39,151 nt of DNA from Alphaproteobacteria bacterium (GCA_013288625.1 JABDBN010000009.1:1-39151); one strand, 5' to 3'; numbered from the stretch's first letter, positions 15,665 to 24,311 are shown. Program-made: numbers and translations. Notes: a model not told the origin generated them from the letters alone.

Positions 15665-16351
15665 ATGCCAGAACCTAGTACACAGATACAACCGGCCGGC
15701 GGTCAAGGTAATCAAGAACTTCAAGCAATTAATGAGCTAGGCGCCATCCTGAAGCAAAACATGAGAGAGGATGGGACAATATCTGAGAAAGATGCAGAAA
15801 AAAACGCAAAGGACTTTGTTGAAAAAGCTAACGGTTTTGCTCAGGAAGCTGGTGCACCCAAGCTCTCAGATAATGCAAAAGGCGCTATGGTAGACCTGGT
15901 TAAAAAGCACCCTGAAGAGATGATTGCTATCATGGAGACGGCCAAGCAGCTTGCTCAAAATCCTAACGACCCAGCTGCCCAGAAAAAAATGCAAGAGCAA
16001 ATGTCTGATCTCATGAAAAAAGATCCTTCTGCAGCTGGCAAATTAGCTCTGGAAATGGCAGATGACAATGTTGGGGCTATGGACGTTAAAGCAAAGGCAG
16101 CTATAAAATTTTTAAAAATAATTCCCGGCGGTGATTGGCTCGCGGGAAAAATGGCTCAAAAAGCCATGGAGATGAGCGCGGGTCAATCGCTGGGGCCACC
16201 AGACCAGAAACAGGCTCAAGGAGCCGGTCAAGCCTTGGCCGCTAACGGAGCGAGCAATACTTCAAAAGTATCGGCAGATACGCAATTACATCCCTCACCT
16301 ACTCCTAAAGTCGGAGATGGACAAGCCAAAGGAGCAGCGATTGGCGCTTAG
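15665..16351 (+). CDS. Hydrophilic Ala/Gln/Lys-rich protein of unknown function
   Basis: A 228-residue soluble protein with no recognised domain. Residues 1-20 are Pro/Gln/Gly-rich. About 20-160 is predominantly helical, with repeated charged helices (EKDAEKNAKDFVEKA, PEEMIAIMETAKQLAQ, QEQMSDLMKKDP). A semi-hydrophobic segment KFLKIIPGGDWLAGKMAQ lies near 148-165, and the last ~50 residues are low-complexity Ala/Gly/Ser/Pro. No signal peptide or clear Shine-Dalgarno is seen. It follows the four-paralog array on the same strand after 67 bases and may belong to that unit. The flexible N- and C-terminal tails would suit a secreted protein, but this is speculation. Confidence 0.65.
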   Translation: MPEPSTQIQPAGGQGNQELQAINELGAILKQNMREDGTISEKDAEKNAKDFVEKANGFAQEAGAPKLSDNAKGAMVDLVKKHPEEMIAIMETAKQLAQNPNDPAAQKKMQEQMSDLMKKDPSAAGKLALEMADDNVGAMDVKAKAAIKFLKIIPGGDWLAGKMAQKAMEMSAGQSLGPPDQKQAQGAGQALAANGASNTSKVSADTQLHPSPTPKVGDGQAKGAAIGA

Positions 16352-16358
16352 TATTTAT

Positions 16359-16470
16359 CGTCCCGAGGAGCGTGAGCTCCGTGGGGATCCAGTTATAAGG
16401 CTGGTGTAAAAATCTAAATATCTTGCAAATATCAAGACTAGATTGCCGCGTCGCTTCGCTCCACGCAACA
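16359..16470. repeat. Diverged palindromic repeat, copy 2
   Basis: The left end CGTCCCGAGGAGC and the right end (reverse complement GTTGCGTGGAGCGAAGCGACG) form an eroded inverted repeat related to the copies at 1756, 18310 and 38778. It fills the gap between two convergent genes. The internal hairpin GGAGC-GTGA-GCTCC could serve as a bidirectional transcription barrier, though no T-tract follows. Confidence 0.55.
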
Positions 16471-16480
16471 GTAGCGCCCG

Positions 16481-17572
16481 CTAATGTAATCTTGCTGGTA
16501 CTTTCTCATCATTCTCATAGCATAATCTGGTAAAGCATTTCACTTGCACTAGAGACTGATGTACCGAGAAATTAGTAACTTCACTACCATCCTTTAACAT
16601 AACTGCTGTACAGATGTTATCACAGGATACGGTAGCCACTGAAACAAAAAACGGGTTACCCTGCTTCAAGAAATCAGCCATTATAGAACAAATTGTTGCT
16701 GGTATTTCTGGAATAAGAGCCGGAAGCAAACTCTGATAAGTCACTTTCGTCATATTCATAAAATAAGATTGTATATTATCTAAAGCAATTGAGAGTGTGG
16801 TAGTTTTAAAGCTTGCCAGGTCAGTAGCTCTGCAAAGAGCCATCTCAATATTTGAGTAGAACCCACGCAGTTGCCATAACGACATATTCTGCAATCCGCT
16901 TACACCCAGCGAAAAAACACTACCCATGAATTCCTTAAATAACTTGCAATTCAAATTTGCCAAACCTGTAACAACTTGCTCCTCCTTAATTTTGCTCTGA
17001 TCTTCAACCCGAAGATGAATTCTTGTAATTGACCTATTGAACAGACAAGCGTTCGCAAGCGCAGCAATTCCTGTCGATTTAATACCAGACCACCGCAGGT
17101 TCATATCTACAAGTGAACTACTGGTTGCAGCAAACTTTGCAATCTCCATCATACCTGAGTTCTCAATCAAATTAAAAGAGAGATCTAGAAAATAGACCCG
17201 ACATGATCTTAAAGTATCAAGTAATTGTGAAACCCCTTTATCACCTATTAAATTGTTATTTAGGATTAAGGCTGACATGAGGCTTTTCTTATTAAGCAAT
17301 TCAACCACAAACTTCACGCTGACATCGTTGATATTATTATGACCTAGATTCAGGTGATGAAGCGAACGGTTAAATTGCAGGGCATAAGTAATGATATTCA
17401 GGCTATTACGACACATATTGCAGCCGCTTAGATCGGCATACCTTATGATTGGAAGCGTTATGAGGAGTTGCGCGATTTTTATGGCAACTGGATAGCTGAA
17501 TTTAATGTTCGTTAAAATTAATTGGCCATTAAAATATCCAGGTAATATAGGAGCAAACAATGGATCACGCAT
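16481..17572 (-). CDS. Leucine-rich-repeat protein (ribonuclease-inhibitor type)
   Basis: A 363-residue protein with at least five consecutive 28-residue leucine-rich repeats (about 43-182). Representative cores are YADLSGCNM, LHHLNLGHNNI, LMSALILNNNLIGDKGV, VYFLDLSFNLIENSG and LVDMNLRWSGI. The 28-residue period with N-x-I-x-x-x-G is the ribonuclease-inhibitor subtype, typical of eukaryotic proteins and of effectors from intracellular bacteria. The C-terminal half (about 190-363) is helical with no recognised domain. There is no signal peptide or membrane segment. It is transcribed toward a palindromic repeat shared with a converging gene. Protein-protein interaction in the host is an inference from the fold. 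Confidence 0.8.
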   Translation of the reverse strand: MRDPLFAPILPGYFNGQLILTNIKFSYPVAIKIAQLLITLPIIRYADLSGCNMCRNSLNIITYALQFNRSLHHLNLGHNNINDVSVKFVVELLNKKSLMSALILNNNLIGDKGVSQLLDTLRSCRVYFLDLSFNLIENSGMMEIAKFAATSSSLVDMNLRWSGIKSTGIAALANACLFNRSITRIHLRVEDQSKIKEEQVVTGLANLNCKLFKEFMGSVFSLGVSGLQNMSLWQLRGFYSNIEMALCRATDLASFKTTTLSIALDNIQSYFMNMTKVTYQSLLPALIPEIPATICSIMADFLKQGNPFFVSVATVSCDNICTAVMLKDGSEVTNFSVHQSLVQVKCFTRLCYENDEKVPARLH

Positions 17573-17748
17573 ACAAATCCCCCCTCAAGAATTTCATTCC
17601 ATAACAATATGCTACGCCTAAATCTAAAGTGTTTGCAATTTATAAAATTTAGGCATATAAATATTCTGTTAGCAAAATTTGTTGCAATGCACAATAAGAT
17701 ATTGTAGCATTATAGATGACATTTAATTTAAAATTATCCGAGGTAGAT

Positions 17749-18252
17749 ATGGCTAATCCTACACCACAAACAAAAAAATCTTCCTCTTCTACCAATGAGA
17801 ATTGGCAGAATTGGAATGGCTGGGCTAACTGGCAGAACTGGCAGCAAAACTGGCCAAATATGGGCAGCTTTCCAGATCTTAACAAAAGCGCTGCCCGCAT
17901 GTTTGATTATAATCGTATGCGTCAAACTTCAGGCCGCAATGCTGAAACTGTAACTACAGCAAATCAGGTCGCCCTTGAAGGCATGCAGGCTATTGCCCGA
18001 AGAACAACCGAAGTCCTTCAGGAAAATGGCAAACAGTGCATGGAGTGCCTAAGGGATGCTTCGAGCTGCAAAACTCCTGAGGAAGCTCAATGGCGCCAGA
18101 ATGACTTTATTAGCTGCTTTGTTCAGAATTGCTGCGGCAATGCCAGAGAAATCACAGAAATAACTGCGAAAGCTGCTGTTGAAATCGTCGATATTTGGAA
18201 CAAAAGAGCTGCTGAAGCTCTGTCTGAATGGACTGCTGCTGCTTCGAAATAA
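17749..18252 (+). CDS. Phasin-family protein with Trp/Asn-rich N-terminus
   Basis: The 167-residue product matches the alphaproteobacterial phasin family, amphipathic helical proteins that coat polyhydroxyalkanoate granules or act as small structural or chaperone-like proteins. The helical phasin region runs from about residue 50 to the end, with FDYNRMRQTSGRNAETV, TTANQVALEGMQAIARR and TAKAAVEIVDIWNKRAAE. ATG 17749 is preferred to 17716 because CGAGG lies just upstream. Unusual features are an N-terminal segment (about 18-40) with seven Trp separated by Asn, Gln and Gly, and several Cys (QCMEC, SSC, FVQNCCG), rare in phasins. No polyhydroxyalkanoate synthase gene is present in the window, so granule binding cannot be assumed. 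Confidence 0.82.
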   Translation: MANPTPQTKKSSSSTNENWQNWNGWANWQNWQQNWPNMGSFPDLNKSAARMFDYNRMRQTSGRNAETVTTANQVALEGMQAIARRTTEVLQENGKQCMECLRDASSCKTPEEAQWRQNDFISCFVQNCCGNAREITEITAKAAVEIVDIWNKRAAEALSEWTAAASK

Positions 18253-18309
18253 TTTTGAAAATAAGTATTGTTTTTGGTGGTAGATATACTACAAAAAAAG
18301 CTATTTCAC

Positions 18310-18431
18310 CGTCGTTGCGAACCCCCTTGCGGGGTGAAGCAATCCAGTTTAAACGCTTACCCAATATTTGAATTTTCACACCAGCCTAAAGACTGATCGC
18401 CACGGAGCAAAGCTCCTCGCATGCGATGACG
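18310..18431. repeat. MITE-like palindromic repeat, copy 3
   Basis: This lies in the 340-base gap before glmS. It begins CGTCGTTGCGAAC and ends CATGCGATGACG, with an inner block (GATCGCCACGGAGCAAAGCT) nearly identical to copy 1. The following TTTTGGCGCATTTTAGAG also matches the copy-1 flank, so the true unit extends to about 18455. No coding potential. Confidence 0.72.
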
Positions 18432-18478
18432 GAGTTTTGGCGCATTTTAGAGTAAATTTAGTTCATAAACTGACGTAA

Positions 18479-18507
18479 GTCACCCGAAGCCGAAGGCGTA
18501 GGGTGAC
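18479..18507. repeat. Short inverted repeat GTCACCC...GGGTGAC
   Basis: A perfect seven-base inverted repeat (GTCACCC/GGGTGAC) around a 15-base G/C-rich loop lies directly after palindromic copy 3 and 33 bases before the glmS -35 box. It could be a separate small repeat family or a terminator for upstream transcription; no T-tract follows. Confidence 0.45.
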
Positions 18508-18539
18508 AACATATTGCAACAATATGTGATTGTAGTTTT

Positions 18540-18567
18540 TTGCAAAACTGGCCTATAGTCATATAAT
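18540..18567 (+). promoter_or_regulatory. Predicted sigma-70 promoter of glmS
   Basis: TTGCAA (18540-18545) and a perfect TATAAT (18562-18567) are separated by 16 bases. Transcription would begin near 18574, leaving a leader of about 19 bases with AAGGGG before ATG 18593. Such a short leader leaves no room for a glmS ribozyme or other riboswitch. Confidence 0.6.
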
Positions 18568-18592
18568 AAGCAGAAGTCTTAAGGGGTGTTTT

Positions 18593-20419
18593 ATGTGCGG
18601 AATTGTTGGAATAATTGGCAATAGACCAGTATCAGATAGAATCATCAATTCTTTGTATCGTCTGGAATACCGTGGCTATGACTCGGCAGGCGTTTCAACC
18701 ATTGTCAATGGCAACATTGAAGTCCGGCGCATTGTCGGTAAAATCCGCAATTTGGAGAATGAAGTAGTCAATAATCCCATTACTGGAAACATTGGCATCG
18801 GACATACCCGCTGGGCCACACATGGAGCGCCAGCTACTAAAAATGCCCATCCTATACAGGTTGATGGCGTTTGCGTTGTCCATAATGGCATCATTGAAAA
18901 CCACAATAAAATCCGGGAAGATCTAAAAAAAGAAGGCTATGTGTTTAATAGCGATACCGATACCGAAGTCGTGCCCGCACTGATATCCTCATTCCTTAAG
19001 AAAGGCCACTCGGAAATCGAGGCTGCGAAGGAAGCCGCCAAAGTTTTAGAGGGAGCGTTTGCTCTGGCTATTATCTTTGCGTCACAGGACAATTTAATGA
19101 TAGCCCTGAAGAAAGGCTCACCTCTTGCTATTGGGCTTGGTGATGATGAAATGTATGTTGGATCAGATGCATTAGCACTCAGTCCATTTACCAACCGGGT
19201 TGTATATCTAGAAGACAATGATATTGCGATTCTGGATCGCCATAGTTTCCAGATTACCAATAAAGAAGGTGAGAAACTCACGCGGGAATCCAGGACGGTT
19301 TCTGCAGATGCCTCCAGCGTTAGCAAGGACGGCCATGAACATTTCATGCTTAAAGAAATCCTTCAGCAACCCCAAGTTCTGGCTCAGGCATTTAGCCATT
19401 ATTATGATACCCAAACGCATGAGTTCAAGTTCCATCAACTTGCTGTCAACGTTAGTAACATTGAAAGAATCTATATAGTTGCCTGCGGAACCTCATACTA
19501 TACCGCAGCTGTTGCCAAATACTGGTTTGAGAGGCTTGCTAAGATTCCTGTCGAAATAGATATTTCATCCGAATTCCGCTACCGTTCTGCTCTGATTGCT
19601 AAAAACAGTTTGTCTATTTTCATCTCTCAATCTGGTGAAACCGCAGATACTCTTTGGGCACTAAAATATGCTAATGAGCAGCATAATAGCTATAATGTGG
19701 CTTTGGTCAATGTAGTCGAGAGTTCGATTGCCCATGCTGCTAATGCAGTCTTACCTATATGCGCAGGCTATGAGATTGGAGTGGCTTCAACTAAAGCCTT
19801 TACAGCTCAGCTTACCGTCCTCTTAACTCTGTGTTTATATATGTGCCAGCAGCGCAACACCTTAACAGATCAACAGCTAAAAGACTTCATATTTGAACTG
19901 CACAACCTTCCAGATGAAATCAATGGCGTACTTGCTCAGGATCAAGAAATGCAGGCAGTTTCAAAGATAATTATGCAGTATCCCAGCATGCTTTATGTAG
20001 GGCGAGACGTTTCTTATCCTGTTGCTCTCGAAGGGGCTTTAAAAATGAAGGAGCTATCTTACATTCATGCCGAAGGAATCGCCGCAGGTGAACTTAAGCA
20101 CGGCCCGATAGCGCTTATAGATGAAAACTTGCCTATAGTTGTGCTTGCACCTTCGGACGACTTATTCGGCAAAATTGCCTCGAATGTGCATGAGATCTCC
20201 TCACGCTCCGGCAGGATCATAGCGTTCACCGATAAAAAGGGCTTTGATACGCTGAAAGATATTTCATCTCACATTGTCAAAATGCCTGATACTTCGGTTA
20301 TAACCTCACCTATTGTCTATTCGATTGCCATGCAACTATTAGCCTACCATACCTCAAATATGCTTGGTAAAGACGTTGACCAACCTAGAAACCTGGCTAA
20401 ATCAGTAACTGTAGAATAA
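18593..20419 (+). CDS. glmS: Glucosamine-fructose-6-phosphate aminotransferase (isomerising)
   Basis: GlmS converts fructose-6-phosphate and glutamine to glucosamine-6-phosphate, the entry step to UDP-GlcNAc for peptidoglycan and lipid A. The 608-residue product is full length. The N-terminal glutaminase domain has the catalytic Cys2 (MCGIVGIIG), RGYDSAG, GHTRWATHG, HNGIIENH and SDTDTE. Two SIS sugar-isomerase domains follow, with VACGTSYYTA near 299, SQSGETADT near 343 and STKAFTAQ near 397. The canonical end DQPRNLAKSVTVE is intact. AAGGGG precedes the ATG, and a sigma-70-like promoter lies close upstream. Together with intact mrdA it supports continued cell-wall synthesis. Confidence 0.98.
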   Translation: MCGIVGIIGNRPVSDRIINSLYRLEYRGYDSAGVSTIVNGNIEVRRIVGKIRNLENEVVNNPITGNIGIGHTRWATHGAPATKNAHPIQVDGVCVVHNGIIENHNKIREDLKKEGYVFNSDTDTEVVPALISSFLKKGHSEIEAAKEAAKVLEGAFALAIIFASQDNLMIALKKGSPLAIGLGDDEMYVGSDALALSPFTNRVVYLEDNDIAILDRHSFQITNKEGEKLTRESRTVSADASSVSKDGHEHFMLKEILQQPQVLAQAFSHYYDTQTHEFKFHQLAVNVSNIERIYIVACGTSYYTAAVAKYWFERLAKIPVEIDISSEFRYRSALIAKNSLSIFISQSGETADTLWALKYANEQHNSYNVALVNVVESSIAHAANAVLPICAGYEIGVASTKAFTAQLTVLLTLCLYMCQQRNTLTDQQLKDFIFELHNLPDEINGVLAQDQEMQAVSKIIMQYPSMLYVGRDVSYPVALEGALKMKELSYIHAEGIAAGELKHGPIALIDENLPIVVLAPSDDLFGKIASNVHEISSRSGRIIAFTDKKGFDTLKDISSHIVKMPDTSVITSPIVYSIAMQLLAYHTSNMLGKDVDQPRNLAKSVTVE

Positions 20420-20430
20420 ATACCCAGTAC

Positions 20431-20613
20431 TTAAACTTGAGGTGGACCTCTCCGGCCAGAAACAATATTGTATACTGCACTTATTACAAACAGTATTACA
20501 AAAATATAGGCTAGAATTTTGGCAATTTCCATGAAATCGCCTGCAAGCCCTCCGAACCCTAGTATGCTTGCAATTACAGCCAAAATGAAAAAAGTAATAA
20601 CCCAGCTTAGCAT
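20431..20613 (-). CDS. DUF1328-family small membrane protein
   Basis: A ~60-residue hydrophobic miniprotein of the DUF1328 (YtjA-like) family, whose function is unknown. It has two membrane helices, [18 protein letters not shown] and [19 protein letters not shown], with the typical G-F-G-G-x-A turn between them and a basic end (SGRRGPPQV). The frame is open to ATG 20649, but ATG 20613 is preferred because AGAGG lies upstream at about eight bases and family members start M-L-x-W. It converges on glmS with an 11-base gap. Confidence 0.82.
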   Translation of the reverse strand: MLSWVITFFILAVIASILGFGGLAGDFMEIAKILAYIFVILFVISAVYNIVSGRRGPPQV

Positions 20614-20733
20614 CGATAACCCTCTGATTATACTTTCATCAGTAGACATTAACCAGAATTGCTTGTCAAGAGTATGGTTGTAATAGGGTGGGCATTAAGA
20701 GATTACTACTAGCATCCCCCGCTGGGAGAGCCA

Positions 20734-20757
20734 GGCAGGCGAATCTAAACGCCTGCC
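20734..20757. other. Perfect GC-rich hairpin between genes
   Basis: GGCAGGCG and CGCCTGCC pair perfectly around the loop AATCTAAA, 26 bases from the 3' end of the 698-residue protein gene. It is GC-rich within AT-rich surroundings. It could help terminate that minus-strand gene, although no T-run follows on either strand. Confidence 0.4.
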
Positions 20758-20782
20758 ATTTTGCAATCAGAGAGAAAGCTGT

Positions 20783-22879
20783 TTATGAAAATGCTACTGC
20801 AAGGTTTTCGCAAGCTGTATCATACCCATTTTGTAATCGAGTTACAAAACTCTCTTGCGAGGTGGATAACTCTTTGAGTTTATCAGCAACGGCCTTATAG
20901 TTGATGTCACCTTTTGCACGTAAATAATCACCAGCAATGAATAAGATCGCAGATCCTACGGTCGCTGATGCGCTAGCTAATATAGAGTTACTCACCGCAT
21001 AGGTTATAAGTGTTGGAACTGCAAGTTCAGCAATATGTTCTTTAACAGTTTCCAGCGCCTTCCCAGCTAATGCACTGTAGCGTTGTAATGGCTCACTATA
21101 CTTTGCACATAATCCAGGTGCAAAATTAGATGCAATTACATAACCACCAGTGCACAGTGCAATCGCAGTAGTAAGCAGCATTGAACCGCTGCAAGTTAAA
21201 GTGAGGATTGCTGATACTGCCAAGCCATAATGTTCTTTAGAAAAAGTAGGCATCTTCTCAACTAATCTAGGGAATTGTGCCTTGAAATCACCAAGAACTT
21301 TATTATAGTTCGCAGTAATTCTTGCCGTAAAGACAGGCGCAAATCTTGCGATTAATTCAGGTGCTTTTACTAAGAGAGCAGTGCATAAGCCTATTGCAGT
21401 TGCAGTCAAGAGTGAATCAGTTCTTAAAAGGCCTACAAACGCTGGAATTGCTAAAGCATAGTGTTTCTGTACCGCTTGTTTCATTTCAGGAAGATGTTTC
21501 TTCAGCGTTTGGGTAATCATCTTAGCAATAGCATTGCCATTAGTGCTCGCGAAAGCATGCACAAGCAATAATCCACTAGCGCATAAGCCAACTCTAAAAC
21601 TATCTGAAAGCGAGTTATCAGCTTTCAAAGTCATAACCGCTGGCAGCATAGCCGCCATATTGAAAGTCATCATGCTAATAGCGGCAAATATCTTGTCTCT
21701 ATCTAGCAAACTCCTTTCCATAGCCTCCTTAGTCACAGGAAGTTGTCCTAGTTCAGGATCAAAGTACATCTCTATTTCAGTGCGAGAATATCCTTTTTGG
21801 CCGAGAAAAATCATTGCATTAAATAATTTCAGATGATCAGCTGCACTTCTGCGCTGTTCAACTGCTAGAGTAGTATCTTGAATATCCTTCAATAAGCCGA
21901 GCCTGATTGCATCATGGTTAGAAATTGCCCCCTTACTAACTGGGGTAACTGCAGTGTATGCAAGGAATCTAAGCTTTATTCTTTCTTCTTGCTTACTGAC
22001 GGGTTGTGACAAGTATTTAAGATTGTTTTGATTTAGAAGGCTAGAAATCTGAGTTCTTAAAAGGGCTTCACTTTCTTCTCTTGTTTGAGTCAACTCATTC
22101 ATAGCAAGAAGCATTTTACACCCAAGCAGGAATGATCCGGCTTGCTTAGCATTCGGGTTTACAAGCGCTTCTTCAAGCCTGCCTTTTGATTCAAAAAATA
22201 GACCATAGTCACGAGCTCCAAGAACATCATCTCTAGATACACGGCCCCAAAACTCCTTTACTAGAGTTGGATCTATAGTTATTAACTGATTATCACCCTT
22301 TCGTTCGCCGATTGCTGGGTCCCATCTTTTATGAAGATTTACATTATTTTGGTAATTAAGGGCTTCTTCAAGCATGCCTTGTGAGTCAAAAAACTTTGTG
22401 TAAACTTGCGCTTTTGAATTGTCGTAAGCATCTTTACATTGAGCAAATTCAATTTTTAACTTTAACCTTAAAGCTAATAATGAACCTGTGCCTTCTTTAG
22501 ATGCGCGTTCCCACCTATGTACAAGGCTTTTATCCAAATCAGCCATATCTCTTTGAAATTGTTCTGCTATTTGCAAACCTGAAAGGTTACTGCCTGCATC
22601 CATGTAGAATTGGCTACTTTGTAAAAAAGTGTTAAAATCAGTCTTATTGGGATTGTTCTGCATACCAAAGTCATAAAAAACAAAGCAATCTTTCAGGTCA
22701 GCTAACAATTGCTCCTCAACGCCGTCAGCTTTTGCCTTATCATGTAAGGCTTTGAGTTGCGACCATCTCTTTACTTCTTCAGCCTTATATTTTGTAGCTA
22801 GAGTATTAAGCATGCGTTTATCTTGTGCAACCTGCTCTTTAACAGTAGCGCTGCTTTGTAAAAACGATTTATATAGCAT
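20783..22879 (-). CDS. Large membrane protein with repeated hydrophobic hairpins
   Basis: A 698-residue protein of unknown family; ATG 22879 is preceded by GAGGA. The N-terminal half (1-400) is soluble and helical. It contains a duplicated TPR/Sel1-like motif, KFFDSQGMLEEAL near 162 and LFFESKGRLEEAL near 227. The C-terminal half has four similar hydrophobic helix pairs, starting near 402 (MMTFNMAAMLPAV), 474 (YALAIPAFVGLL), 551 (YGLAVSAILTLT) and 616 (IAELAVPTLITYAV). Each is followed by a second helix such as LLTATAIGLCTALL or LLTTAIALCTGGYV. Charged helices join the pairs. There is no signal peptide. It could be an inner-membrane protein or a secreted protein that inserts into host membranes; the sequence does not decide. 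Confidence 0.7.
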   Translation of the reverse strand: MLYKSFLQSSATVKEQVAQDKRMLNTLATKYKAEEVKRWSQLKALHDKAKADGVEEQLLADLKDCFVFYDFGMQNNPNKTDFNTFLQSSQFYMDAGSNLSGLQIAEQFQRDMADLDKSLVHRWERASKEGTGSLLALRLKLKIEFAQCKDAYDNSKAQVYTKFFDSQGMLEEALNYQNNVNLHKRWDPAIGERKGDNQLITIDPTLVKEFWGRVSRDDVLGARDYGLFFESKGRLEEALVNPNAKQAGSFLLGCKMLLAMNELTQTREESEALLRTQISSLLNQNNLKYLSQPVSKQEERIKLRFLAYTAVTPVSKGAISNHDAIRLGLLKDIQDTTLAVEQRRSAADHLKLFNAMIFLGQKGYSRTEIEMYFDPELGQLPVTKEAMERSLLDRDKIFAAISMMTFNMAAMLPAVMTLKADNSLSDSFRVGLCASGLLLVHAFASTNGNAIAKMITQTLKKHLPEMKQAVQKHYALAIPAFVGLLRTDSLLTATAIGLCTALLVKAPELIARFAPVFTARITANYNKVLGDFKAQFPRLVEKMPTFSKEHYGLAVSAILTLTCSGSMLLTTAIALCTGGYVIASNFAPGLCAKYSEPLQRYSALAGKALETVKEHIAELAVPTLITYAVSNSILASASATVGSAILFIAGDYLRAKGDINYKAVADKLKELSTSQESFVTRLQNGYDTACENLAVAFS

Positions 22880-23005
22880 TTAGTCCTCATCAAAATGATT
22901 AATGGAGTGAATATAACATTTTTGAATTCAATGAATAGCTGAATTTTGTTAATTAATTATACACTGTAAAATATCTCATTATACCTTTGATACAGTAGGA
23001 AAGCA

Positions 23006-23329
23006 CTAGGCTTTCAGTGCCGCTTCGGCCCACTGTTGATAGCTTGAGTTAAGAGCATTAATCGGAACTTCTGCAATACAAGGAACTTTATATGGGTGCA
23101 AAGATGCGATTGTCTCTCGAGCTGATTGGATTTTATTTTTATGGGTTTTAACCATCATAATAAGCTCAGAGCCGGATTCAATTTTGCCTTCCCATTCATA
23201 AATAGAAGTTACTGCAGGGATGATATTGACGCAAATCGCAAGCTTTTGCTCAATCAATCCATGTGCAACTTTTTGAGCATTCTCCTGGTTATCAATCGGT
23301 ACGTAGAGAAAACTAAAGTCAGAAGGCAT
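23006..23329 (-). CDS. cutA: CutA1 divalent-cation tolerance protein
   Basis: CutA1 is a small trimeric ferredoxin-like-fold protein historically linked to copper tolerance; its actual role is uncertain. The 107-residue product has the family order: N-terminal strand FLYVPIDNQENAQKVA, LAICVNIIPAVTSIYEWEGKI in overlapping parts, the ELIMMVKT strand, and the signature HPYKVPCIAEVPI near 78-90. Length is typical. Its ATG overlaps the petC stop codon (TAATG), so it is translationally coupled to cytochrome c1. I know of no functional reason for that pairing. Confidence 0.94.
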   Translation of the reverse strand: MPSDFSFLYVPIDNQENAQKVAHGLIEQKLAICVNIIPAVTSIYEWEGKIESGSELIMMVKTHKNKIQSARETIASLHPYKVPCIAEVPINALNSSYQQWAEAALKA

Positions 23330-24114
23330 TATTTGATTCTCCCCCAGATGTGCTTTTTAGCAAAATAGAAGAACACCGTAAAGATCAGGGTAAAGATCAT
23401 AGTTTTGATACCCAGGGATTTGCGCTCCTCCATTTCCGGCTCTGCAGCCCACTGTAAGAAATTAGATATATCTCTGGCCATTTGATCAATGGTTGCAGGA
23501 GTGCCATCATCAAATACAACCTGACCGTCAGTAATCAGTGGCGGGATCATAGAGAACTGCTTGCCTCCACCGGAATAATATGGGTTATAGTACATATTCT
23601 CTCCCAGCTTAAAATCAGCGGGCGGCTTGGAATAACCTGTAAGCAGCGAGTAGATATAGTCAGCACCTCCATGACGTGCCTTGACAATCAGCGACTGATC
23701 CGGCGGCAGAGCATTATTATTATTGGACACACGGGCTGCCTGCTCATTAGCGTAGGGCGGCGGAAAATGGTCTGATGGCTTGCCTGGCCGCTCAAACATT
23801 TCACCCTCATCGTTGGGCCCATCTTGTATGTTATAAGATGCTGCAAATGCCTTGACCTCTTCTTCGCTAAAACCGATGTCGGCGAGATTCCTGAAGGCAA
23901 CTTTATTCAATGAGTGGCAAACTGAGCAAACCTCTTTGTATACTTTCAATCCACGCTGGATCGAATTGCGGTCAAACTTTCCAAACACCCCATTAAAAGC
24001 CCAATCCATTTTTTTGGGCTCCTCACGATCTTCTTCCGCCCATGTTACCTGACTTACAAGTATAAATAGAATTGCTAAAATATAATGCATAAATCTCAAT
24101 ATTGATTTTTCCAT
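23329..24114 (-). CDS. petC: Cytochrome c1 of the bc1 complex
   Basis: Cytochrome c1 carries electrons from the Rieske protein to cytochrome c in complex III, facing the periplasm. The product (~261 residues from ATG 24114) has a signal peptide ending near VTWA, the covalent heme site CSVCH (C63-H67), the axial Met in the QFSMIPPL block (near M189) and a C-terminal membrane anchor (TMIFTLIFTVFFYF). The frame extends to a TTG at 24132, and another ATG at 24090 is possible; none has a strong ribosome-binding site. Residues GPNDEGEMFERPGKPSD are an alphaproteobacterial/mitochondrial-type segment. petA and petB, which normally precede petC, are not upstream; a decayed nuclease gene on the other strand is. 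They are presumably elsewhere in the genome. Confidence 0.96.
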   Translation of the reverse strand: MEKSILRFMHYILAILFILVSQVTWAEEDREEPKKMDWAFNGVFGKFDRNSIQRGLKVYKEVCSVCHSLNKVAFRNLADIGFSEEEVKAFAASYNIQDGPNDEGEMFERPGKPSDHFPPPYANEQAARVSNNNNALPPDQSLIVKARHGGADYIYSLLTGYSKPPADFKLGENMYYNPYYSGGGKQFSMIPPLITDGQVVFDDGTPATIDQMARDISNFLQWAAEPEMEERKSLGIKTMIFTLIFTVFFYFAKKHIWGRIK

Positions 24115-24311
24115 AGTTAAGTTGATATGCAAGGATTTGTCAATTCTATAGTCTACCCTGTACTTCCCAATTTTTTATTCCCAACATGGGCTTTTAATAT
24201 TAATATTCCGAGCAAGAAGCGTTAGTTGGCTTAAGCGGCTATATCAGTGGGCGAAGAGCAAACACCGTCGATCGGTACTCTATAATTATAATAAATTCAG
24301 AGGATAACCAT

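Noticed and set aside
18253..18592. glmS ribozyme or riboswitch upstream of glmS
   Set aside because: The predicted transcript leader is only about 19 bases, the ribozyme is a Gram-positive feature, and the gap is filled by palindromic repeats.
20688..20900. A 70-codon plus-strand frame next to the GC hairpin
   Set aside because: It overlaps the end of the 698-residue gene on the other strand, has no family resemblance and has a poor start context.
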